Below are positions 6,896-12,300 of a stretch of 12,300 nt of DNA, in pieces. The notes under the pieces were generated by a model that made no database searches, had not been told where the DNA came from, and saw only the letters and a list, made by a program, of their open reading frames with translations. Positions within the stretch are counted from its first letter, which is position 1; the number at the start of each line of letters is the position of its first letter. This DNA is from Candidatus Cloacimonadota bacterium (GTDB taxonomy: Bacteria; Cloacimonadota; Cloacimonadia; Cloacimonadales; TCS61), in the NCBI GenBank assembly GCA_027064945.1, contig JAMOPB010000227.1:1-12300 (forward strand). The letters run 5' to 3'. Made by a program: the position numbers and the translations under genes.

Positions 6896-7313
6896 ATTGC
6901 TGATGCGGCGAAAAAAAGCTAAAATACGTAGCTTCGGCGCCGTGAGCTAGATCACGGGCATTTAAATATATTTTACTATATAATACAAGGATCATCGCCT
7001 GATAAGCGACATAAAGGTTTTTTGGAACGAAAAGTTTAAATTGTATTTTTTAAATTCGAAAAAATAACTCATTAACTATAAAAAAACATAACTAGCAGCT
7101 AGATAACCAGTAAACAGGTATTAAATCCTGGGGTTAGTTTTTATAGGCTCGCGTTGCCTTGCTTTTTGTACCAGGCTGCCGCATCGGCAATCTGATTAAC
7201 AAGATAAATGGCTCGTAACTTGCACAAAATATGAGCAATCCACTATTTGTGTATTTTCATTTGCAACCGTTGGTCGGGAAGCTGTTGCATAGCTTCGCGC
7301 CCAGCGGTTTTTT
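6896..7313 (+). ncRNA. Putative structured RNA with long-range closing helix
   Basis: Bases 6896-6910 pair with 7177-7191 over 15 bp (two G-U), closing a 296-nt domain. Within it: AAGCT/AGCTT (6916-6920/6930-6934), CCGTGA/TCACGG (6940-6945/6952-6957), TCGC/GCGA (6995-6998/7006-7009), CTATAAAAA/TTTTTATAG (7076-7084/7138-7146) enclosing TAACC/GGTTA (7104-7108/7132-7136) and CAGG/CCTG (7115-7118/7127-7130). Downstream are a pseudoknot (7211-7251) and a terminator. The ends of the transcript are unknown. It may be a free-standing RNA or a cis-acting leader of nrdA. I do not recognise an existing RNA class. Confidence 0.6.
7211..7251 (+). promoter_or_regulatory. Predicted H-type pseudoknot before the terminator
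   Basis: GCTCGT (7211-7216) pairs with ATGAGC (7231-7236), one G-U. Within the 14-nt loop, CACAAA (7223-7228) pairs with TTTGTG (7246-7251) outside the stem, the arrangement of an H-type pseudoknot. It ends 14 nt before the terminator stem, a layout seen in riboswitch-like attenuators. Confidence 0.45.
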
Positions 7314-7323
7314 GCTTTTTTTT
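7265..7323 (+). terminator. Strong intrinsic terminator upstream of nrdA
   Basis: AACCGTTGG (7265-7273) pairs with CCAGCGGTT (7301-7309) over 9 bp with one G-U, stacked on an inner GAAGCT/AGCTTC stem (7278-7283/7291-7296) with a 7-nt loop. T6 begins at 7308, followed by GC and a second T-run. A competing 6-bp helix, TGCAAC (7262-7267) with GTTGCA (7284-7289), would break the outer stem, so conditional termination is possible. Confidence 0.8.
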
Positions 7324-7412
7324 AGATCTGCATTTATGCATTTTTTGTAAGCTCATTATAAGATAACAAAAAAATCGTCAACATTTTAATAAAAAAATAA
7401 AAAAGGAATGAT

Positions 7413-10142
7413 ATGGGTGTAACGCTAGTTGAAGGTAAACAACATAACGTAATTAAACGCGACGGAAGAATAGAACCATTTTCTTGGGACAAATTGAATA
7501 AAGTATTAAAATGGGCCGCAACCCACAGAACCGGAATATCTGAAAACATGGTTGAATTTATGATAAAAGAAATTAAAGACAATATGAATTTAAGAATCTT
7601 TGATAAAATAAAAATTGAAAAATTGTTTGACGAAACAATCGATGTAGCTGCAAATCTAGCTGATCGTATGTATCCTGAATACGATTTAATTGCAAGAAAT
7701 CTGTTTATACAGAAAATTTATAAAGAAACATGGGGAATTAAAAGAAACGAGTACCCTGATTACAAAGAAGTTGTTAAAAAAGGTTTACAATATGGTGTAT
7801 ATGGAGCTGCTTTTGAAAGTTTAAGTGACGAAGATATCGAAGAACTGGGAAGCTATATAGATTCTTCTTATGATTTTGTATTTAACAGTTTTTTAGGCAT
7901 TAGCACATTTTTTAATAAATATTGTAAAAATTATACCAAGACTAAAAAATTAGAATTGCCTCAGCATGCTATGATGCGTATTGCGGTACAGGCATTTTAT
8001 ACTGAAGCTAAAAATCAGAGAATAGAACTTATGAAAAAATTCTATGATGTTATAAGAAATCATTTAATATCAAGAGCTACACCTTATTATATCAACGCAG
8101 GTGGTCCAAAACCGATGTTAAGCAGCTGTGTACTAGTAGCTGCTGATGATGATAGTTATAGTATTAATAAAGCGTGTAATAATATTGGTATGTATAGCAG
8201 AGAAGGCGGTGGTACAGCTTTGGATATATCACCGGTTAGATCGATTGATGCAGTAGTTGATAAAACAGGAAGAAGTAGCGGTAAAATTCCATTTATTAAA
8301 ATGGTGGAAAGCGTGATCTCTGCTTATAATCAAAAATCAGCAAGACCTGGTGCTTGCGCGGTGTATTTCAATTGGTGGGATTACGAAGTTATGGATTTAT
8401 TGATGCTGAAAGATGAAGGCGGTAGTGAAGAACGCCGCGCCAGAAAACTCCAGTATGCTGTTAAACTGAATGATATTTTTGTTAAAGCATTGTTGGCAGA
8501 TAAAGACATTTATTTATTTGACCCAAAAGATACTCCTGAATTGCTAGAATTACACGGTGATGATTTTTCTATGAAATATTTTGAGTATGCTAATAAGGCT
8601 GGTATCAGGAAAAAGAAAATCAAAGCACGCGAACTCGGTTATTTGATTGCTAAAATAAGAAACGAAACAGGAAATCTTTATATTTTCTTTGATGATAATG
8701 TAAATGAAAATACTCCTTTTAAAGAAAAAATTAGACAAAGTAACCTCTGTTTTACTGGCGACACATTAGTATACACAGTAGACCGCGGCTTAGTTCCTAT
8801 TGAACAACTTGCGCAAGAAAGTCAAGGTAAAAAAAGATTCAAAGTATATTGTTCGCATCCAACGAGTAACGGTTGGTCAGAGCCTATTATAAAAGAGGCA
8901 GTGGCCTTTATGACCGGCACTGATAACACTATTAAATTAACATTAAGTGACGGAAGCATAATTAAATGTACTCCTGATCATAAAATAGCTCTTGCTGAAG
9001 GCGGATACATAGAAGCTCGTAATTCGATACAATGTTATGTTCAGCTTGCTGATAACCGCGCTGTATTTGTACAAAAAATCGAGCACAATCCAGTTGAAAT
9101 TGTTTACGATTTAACTGTTGAAGATACACATAATTTTTACATAGTTGATGAAAATACTGATTCTAAAATTCTTGTACATAACTGTACAGAAATTACGCTT
9201 CCAACCAAACCTACGTTAATGGCAGAATCTAAAGTTGTACAAGAATGGGATAAAGATAAACCGCAAATTGAAACCAAGGATTATGGAGAAATAGCGTTAT
9301 GCAATTTATCTGCGATCAACGCAGTTGAATGGACAAAACTGGACGAGAGACACAAACAAGAATTAACTTACTTACTCGCAAGAGCTTTTGATAATGAAGT
9401 TGAAACTATGTATTACGCAGCGCGTGAAGGTGAAATAGCTAATAAACTTTATAGATCCATCGGAATCGGCGTAAACGGACTTGCAGCATATTTTGCATTT
9501 AATAAAGTTAAATTTACAGATCCAAAAAGTTTCAAATTAGAATTTGATTTATTTGAAGATATTTATTATCACGTTTACAGTGCATCGGTGGCTATTGCAA
9601 AAGAAAGAGGTCCGTTTCCTAGATTCAAGCAAACTAAATGGGCTGAAGGCTGGTTACCGATAGATTATTTTAAAGAAGAATTTGATAAATACGCTGAAGA
9701 TTGGCAAGCAGCTCGCTGGGAACAGTTAAGAGAAGATATAATGAAATACGGAATCCGATTTGCGACCAGCGCTAGTGTGGCCCCCGGCGCTTGTCAGACA
9801 AAAGATGGAGAAATTATAACTACTGACGGGATCAAATCAATAGAGCAAATATTAAAAGAAAATAACATTGACTATGAGCATATAGAACAGAACAATTTGA
9901 TAGGATGGTATAATTTTGAAACTCCTGTTGAAGTACATACGCGACACGGTGTTTATGAATCCGAGCGCATCTGGTATAATGGTATGAAAGAGGTATACGA
10001 AATAGAATTTGAAGATGGCAGCAAATATAAATTCACTGGTAATCACATGTTGCTAGTTAGAACAAAAGAAGGTGCTGAAAAATGGGTCAAAGTATCAGAA
10101 CTTCAGGAAGATATGGAAGTGATAAGTATATCGGCAAAATAG
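7413..10142 (+). CDS. nrdA: Ribonucleotide reductase alpha subunit, N-terminal piece, with mini-intein and split-intein N-half
   Basis: This piece encodes most of the class I ribonucleoside-diphosphate reductase large subunit, which makes deoxynucleotides for phage replication. An ATP-cone starts near residue 11 (NVIKRDGRIEPFSW). The active-site cysteine pair is C239 (LSSCVL) and C630 (IALCNLS). The radical-site block SNL|C-T-E is interrupted: N444 and L445 are followed by intein 1 (446-590), and the thiyl-radical cysteine is C591 with E593. Residues 591-793 continue NrdA up to SVAPGA. From C794 the protein becomes the N-half of a split intein (116 residues) and stops. The last 118 NrdA residues lie in the piece at 11334-11798. 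AAAAAGGAA precedes the ATG. After splicing this piece supplies 445+203 residues of a 766-residue NrdA, close to the usual family length. Confidence 0.95.
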   Translation: MGVTLVEGKQHNVIKRDGRIEPFSWDKLNKVLKWAATHRTGISENMVEFMIKEIKDNMNLRIFDKIKIEKLFDETIDVAANLADRMYPEYDLIARNLFIQKIYKETWGIKRNEYPDYKEVVKKGLQYGVYGAAFESLSDEDIEELGSYIDSSYDFVFNSFLGISTFFNKYCKNYTKTKKLELPQHAMMRIAVQAFYTEAKNQRIELMKKFYDVIRNHLISRATPYYINAGGPKPMLSSCVLVAADDDSYSINKACNNIGMYSREGGGTALDISPVRSIDAVVDKTGRSSGKIPFIKMVESVISAYNQKSARPGACAVYFNWWDYEVMDLLMLKDEGGSEERRARKLQYAVKLNDIFVKALLADKDIYLFDPKDTPELLELHGDDFSMKYFEYANKAGIRKKKIKARELGYLIAKIRNETGNLYIFFDDNVNENTPFKEKIRQSNLCFTGDTLVYTVDRGLVPIEQLAQESQGKKRFKVYCSHPTSNGWSEPIIKEAVAFMTGTDNTIKLTLSDGSIIKCTPDHKIALAEGGYIEARNSIQCYVQLADNRAVFVQKIEHNPVEIVYDLTVEDTHNFYIVDENTDSKILVHNCTEITLPTKPTLMAESKVVQEWDKDKPQIETKDYGEIALCNLSAINAVEWTKLDERHKQELTYLLARAFDNEVETMYYAAREGEIANKLYRSIGIGVNGLAAYFAFNKVKFTDPKSFKLEFDLFEDIYYHVYSASVAIAKERGPFPRFKQTKWAEGWLPIDYFKEEFDKYAEDWQAARWEQLREDIMKYGIRFATSASVAPGACQTKDGEIITTDGIKSIEQILKENNIDYEHIEQNNLIGWYNFETPVEVHTRHGVYESERIWYNGMKEVYEIEFEDGSKYKFTGNHMLLVRTKEGAEKWVKVSELQEDMEVISISAK
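8748..9182 (+). mobile_element. Mini-intein in nrdA at the radical cysteine
   Basis: 145 residues, in frame within the nrdA gene (protein residues 446-590). Block A is CFTGDTLVYT with nucleophile C1. Block B is the TxxH motif T75-P-D-H78 (IIKCTPDHKI). Block F is VEIVYDLTVEDTHNF (about 116-130). Block G is ILVHN ending in H144-N145, followed by Cys as the +1 residue. There is no room for an endonuclease domain, so it is a mini-intein that can splice but not home by itself. Removing it joins SNL to CTEI, restoring the conserved NrdA active-site sequence; the +1 cysteine is the catalytic radical cysteine itself. Confidence 0.95.
9792..10139 (+). mobile_element. Split intein, N-terminal half (IntN)
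   Basis: 116 residues from C794 of the nrdA piece to its stop. It begins CQTKDGEIITTDGIKSIEQI (block A, nucleophile Cys1) and contains block B in IEFEDGSKYKFTGNHMLLV with T82-x-x-H85. It then stops after VSELQEDMEVIS without blocks F and G. These are supplied by the 36-residue IntC at 11334-11441. The preceding extein end SVAPGA and the following extein start TSSLFL fit the conserved NrdA segment P-x-A-T-S-S, which fixes both junctions. Confidence 0.92.
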
Positions 10143-11356
10143 ACAATAAAATGTATCTTAAACATATTATTCATCATATAACAGACACAGTTTTTGTGTC
10201 TAATTTTTTTATAAATGCTTCATATTATGATAATATACATGAAATTGCAAAACTTCTTAGAGATACGATAAAAAACAAAGACGAACGTAGTCTTAAATTC
10301 TGGAAAAATATACGCAAAATACGGCATAAATTTAGACGCGTATATATTAATAACTTAATTAAAATATATAAAAATTATTATTACAGTCGTTCATATAATT
10401 ATAATGATAAATACAAATTACTAGGATATACCTACGACGAATATACATATTATATAACTTATTTAAAAAATCAGAATAAGGTGACTAAAGAAAAATTCAT
10501 AAAAAAATTTGGAGAAGAAGAAGGGTTGCGGCGTTGGAATGAGTTTCGTTACAGATCAGCGCAAACTTTAGAAAATTTTATCAAAAGATACGGTGAAGAA
10601 GAAGGTAAAAAACGTTACGAATCATATATTTCAAGAATTGGAACAAATTTGGATAAATTTCGAGAAAAATATGGTTATGATTTAGGCACGATCAAATATA
10701 TCGAATATGTGGAAAGTACAAAATCAAATCTTTATAATATGATTTCAAAACACGGGCCAATTAAAGGTTATATAAGATATTTGAAAGTTAATGATGCTAA
10801 ACGGGCAACTAAAAAACGTCTTATAGCTAAGTACGGACGCGAATATGCAGAAAAAGTATCACGTGAAAAAGGCAAAGCAAACAATATTAACTACTGGATA
10901 AACAAATACGGTGAAATTGAAGGCACAAAGAAATTTTATCAGCATATGAAAAGTAAAGAACCGCGACGCGTTTCGGCGGAATCCCAAAAGTTTATAAATA
11001 ATTTGTTAAAGAAGATTTATGAATTTGGTTTTGTAATAGCTTATAAAAAAGAATGTTTTATATATTCTAAAGAATTGAATTCGCGTGCATGGCTAGATCT
11101 ATATTTCCCAGATCTAAAAATTGCTGTCGAATATCATGGAAGCGCATTTCATTATAATCCTAATAATTTAATCACAACTCCTATTAGTCCACCATTAGAA
11201 GAACGTAAAATTAAAGATGAACGTAAACGCATGTTATGTAGATGTTTAGGGATTAAGTTGATCGAAGTATTTGATACCGATGATCATATTGAAAAAATAT
11301 TTGAAATAATTAATGCTATAAAGGAGAATATTAATGAAAATAAAAAAGATTCGTAA
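10082..11356 (+). CDS. Vsr/EDxHD-like homing endonuclease between split-intein halves
   Basis: The 424-residue protein has two parts. Residues 134-295 hold about six copies of a 24-27 residue helical motif of the form FIKKYGEEEGxxRWxxY (starting near 139, 166, 193, 220, 247 and 271), probably DNA-recognition modules. Residues 298-410 form a Vsr/restriction-like nuclease fold: E300, WLDLYFPDLKIAVEYHG (337-353) with D339, E350 and H352, then D379 and a final GIKLIEVF strand (390-397). Freestanding nucleases of this kind lying between split-intein halves are the published 'fractured gene' arrangement. It should cut intein-free nrdA near the insertion site and drive homing. The ATG at 10082 overlaps the IntN end by 61 bp in another frame with a weak AAGG site; the ATG at 10151 is an alternative. 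Its end overlaps the next gene by 23 bp. Confidence 0.87.
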   Translation: MGQSIRTSGRYGSDKYIGKIDNKMYLKHIIHHITDTVFVSNFFINASYYDNIHEIAKLLRDTIKNKDERSLKFWKNIRKIRHKFRRVYINNLIKIYKNYYYSRSYNYNDKYKLLGYTYDEYTYYITYLKNQNKVTKEKFIKKFGEEEGLRRWNEFRYRSAQTLENFIKRYGEEEGKKRYESYISRIGTNLDKFREKYGYDLGTIKYIEYVESTKSNLYNMISKHGPIKGYIRYLKVNDAKRATKKRLIAKYGREYAEKVSREKGKANNINYWINKYGEIEGTKKFYQHMKSKEPRRVSAESQKFINNLLKKIYEFGFVIAYKKECFIYSKELNSRAWLDLYFPDLKIAVEYHGSAFHYNPNNLITTPISPPLEERKIKDERKRMLCRCLGIKLIEVFDTDDHIEKIFEIINAIKENINENKKDS

Positions 11357-11441
11357 ATTGGAAAAACTTGAACCCACATGGGATATCGAAGTAAATGATG
11401 TTCATGAATATTTGCTTTCTAACGGAGTCGTGAGCCACAAT
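11334..11441 (+). mobile_element. Split intein, C-terminal half (IntC)
   Basis: 36 residues with its own start codon. It contains block F (WDIEVNDVHEYLLSNG, about 16-31) and block G (VVSHN, 32-36) with the conserved penultimate His and terminal Asn35-36 region (H35-N36). The +1 extein residue is Thr (codon 11442-11444). Its length is typical of naturally split inteins. It pairs with IntN encoded about 1.2 kb upstream for trans-splicing of NrdA. Confidence 0.93.
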
Positions 11442-11798
11442 ACCAGCTCCCTATTCCTGAAAAACGCAACCGAGTCAACCGAACCGGTTAAACAGCTAAC
11501 CGCCACAAAAACAGGAACCTATACCTGCAAACAGTTTGTACCTCAAATTAGAAAATACGGAATGTATTATCAAACCGCTTGGGAGATTCCTAATTCAATT
11601 TTATTAAAGCATGCGCAAATTAGACAAATATTTTTAGACCAAGCGCAATCTATAAACACATATTCAGATAACCCGCAGTCTGCTTTCGAAACCATGAGAA
11701 CAATTATAGAAGCAAATAAACTAGGATTGAAAACGCTTTATTATCTAAATATGCAAAAAGGTGAAATACATGAAGCATGCGAAAACTGCAGCAGTTAA
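11334..11798 (+). CDS. nrdA: Ribonucleotide reductase alpha subunit, C-terminal piece with split-intein C-half
   Basis: 154 residues. The first 36 are IntC; from T37 (TSSLFLKNATESTEPV) it is the C-terminal end of NrdA. The radical-transfer tyrosine pair is Y136-Y137 (KTLYYLN), and the tail ends CENCSS with C149 and C152 as the redox-shuttle cysteines that re-reduce the active site. It is therefore not a pseudogene: every catalytic element missing from the first piece is here. AAAGGAG, 7 bases upstream of ATG and within the endonuclease gene, gives it its own translation start. Codons just after the intein junction are richer in C-ending forms (repeated ACC) than the rest of the gene. nrdB follows 10 bp later. 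Confidence 0.95.
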   Translation: MKIKKIRKLEKLEPTWDIEVNDVHEYLLSNGVVSHNTSSLFLKNATESTEPVKQLTATKTGTYTCKQFVPQIRKYGMYYQTAWEIPNSILLKHAQIRQIFLDQAQSINTYSDNPQSAFETMRTIIEANKLGLKTLYYLNMQKGEIHEACENCSS

Positions 11799-11808
11799 AA
11801 GGGAAAAA

Positions 11809-12300
11809 ATGAATAATTATTGTACGAAGCTGATATGTGTAGAACAAAAGCCTCAAGAACCCTGGAGGCTTTTTTTCGGCGACAATGGAAATTTTTTAAG
11901 AATTGATAGATGCGATTATCCAATTTTTCAGAATCTTTATGAGAAAGCCTTTTCTGACTTCTGGACTCATAAAGTAGTTGATTTTTCTAAAGATGCAATT
12001 GGCTGGGAAACGTTGGACGAAAAAGCCAAAAGAATGTTTCTATTGAATAACGGATATCAAGCATTAATGGATAGCGGTGTTACGTCTTTATTTGGATATT
12101 TCGCTGAGGTTTGTACAAATACTGAACTTAAAGTATTGTATAAATATAACGATCAGAATGAAAGTATTCATGCAATTTCGTATTCATATGGTTTAGCTCA
12201 AATGTTTGGAAATCAAGCAGAATATATGATTGACATAGTATACCGCGATCCAGTTGTGCAGAAACGTATGAAAGACGAAGTAGAGGTAAGCGAAGAATTT
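11809..12300 (+). CDS. nrdB: Ribonucleotide reductase beta subunit (partial, runs off window)
   Basis: 164 codons are visible without a stop. EPWRLFFG (17-24) corresponds to the conserved EPMFFG of class I NrdB. D62 (DFSKD) is the first metal ligand, and ESIHAISY (118-125) gives ligands E118 and H121 plus Y125 at the position of the radical tyrosine (E. coli E115, H118, Y122). The protein generates the stable radical passed to the cysteine in NrdA. The start is ATG at 11809 with only a weak AAAGGG site, so translation may be coupled to the upstream piece of nrdA. An intrinsic-terminator-like hairpin lies across codons 13-22. Confidence 0.93.
   Translation, partial: MNNYCTKLICVEQKPQEPWRLFFGDNGNFLRIDRCDYPIFQNLYEKAFSDFWTHKVVDFSKDAIGWETLDEKAKRMFLLNNGYQALMDSGVTSLFGYFAEVCTNTELKVLYKYNDQNESIHAISYSYGLAQMFGNQAEYMIDIVYRDPVVQKRMKDEVEVSEEF
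11846..11877 (+). terminator. Terminator-like hairpin inside the 5' end of nrdB
   Basis: AAAAGCCTC (11846-11854) pairs perfectly with GAGGCTTTT (11865-11873) around a 10-nt loop, and the T-run continues to 11876. This has the full form of an intrinsic terminator but lies within codons 13-22 of nrdB, which encode a conserved part of the protein. It could act as an attenuator limiting nrdB relative to nrdA. Confidence 0.65.

Larger units (their letters stand above)
6892..7412 (+). other. 521-bp non-coding region upstream of nrdA
   Basis: No supportable ORF exists in this gap. It holds a long-range 15-bp helix closing a 296-nt domain, several local hairpins, an H-type pseudoknot, a strong intrinsic terminator (7265-7323), and an AT-rich leader with the nrdA ribosome binding site (AAAAAGGAA, about 7402-7410). 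A TATAAT hexamer lies at 6979-6984 but without a recognisable -35. I find no tRNA, group I intron core or tmRNA features. Confidence 0.75.

Noticed and set aside
7100..7147. tRNA-like T-arm (CAGG...ATTAAAT...CCTG)
   Set aside because: The loop has the wrong length for a T-loop, and no acceptor, D or anticodon arms can be placed around it.
6892..7412. Group I intron or tmRNA before nrdA
   Set aside because: No P7/G-binding core, no split of a coding exon, and no tRNA-Ala-like ends or tag reading frame could be found.
7413..7582. Leftward ORF of 82 codons covering the nrdA start
   Set aside because: It overlaps conserved ATP-cone codons of nrdA and the nrdA leader, with no matching family or initiation signal.
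10082..10142. Frameshift or sequencing error truncating nrdA
   Set aside because: The break is explained by a split intein. IntN and IntC junctions reconstruct the conserved P-x-A-T-S-S segment exactly, and the IntC piece has its own start and ribosome binding site.

Overview
The window looks like part of a large, AT-rich, virulent phage genome of the phiKZ-related 'jumbo' type. The evidence is fragments of a multisubunit RNA polymerase beta' subunit encoded as separate small genes, a phage-type class I ribonucleotide reductase carrying inteins, compact gene spacing, AAGGAG-like ribosome binding sites before most genes, and several genes with no recognisable relatives. The host cannot be named from this sequence.

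Left part (1-3418). The window opens inside a tandem array of exact 118-bp units (1 to about 498). The units alternate between two versions, giving a 236-bp dimer period, and each can fold into a multi-arm structure closed by an 8-bp terminal stem. A perfect-palindrome terminator (573-604) then ends a leftward gene group. In transcription order this group is the C-terminal tail of RNAP beta' (2738-3418, GTG start), a GNAT acetyltransferase (1821-2363), and the beta' bridge-helix/zinc/trigger-loop segment (597-1736). A rightward 91-codon gene (2449-2724), possibly thioredoxin-fold, sits among them. Almost its whole length after codon 20 consists of consecutive strong hairpins.

Middle part (3560-6891), all rightward: a helix-turn-helix plus metallophosphoesterase protein, a small unknown protein followed by a perfect-palindrome terminator, an unknown acidic protein, and a coiled-coil protein resembling the DIP1984 family. 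A 521-bp non-coding gap (6892-7412) follows. It holds what looks like a structured RNA of about 300-430 nt, closed by a 15-bp long-range helix and followed by a pseudoknot and a strong terminator.

Right part (7413-12300): the ribonucleotide reductase operon. nrdA is a 'fractured' gene. Its first piece contains a complete 145-residue mini-intein placed directly before the catalytic radical cysteine, and it ends in the N-half of a second, split intein. A Vsr/EDxHD-like homing endonuclease gene overlaps this end. It in turn overlaps the piece carrying the C-half of the split intein and the last 118 residues of NrdA. One cis- and one trans-splicing reaction would restore a 766-residue NrdA with all catalytic residues. 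nrdB follows 10 bp later, has a terminator-like hairpin inside its first codons, and runs off the window end.
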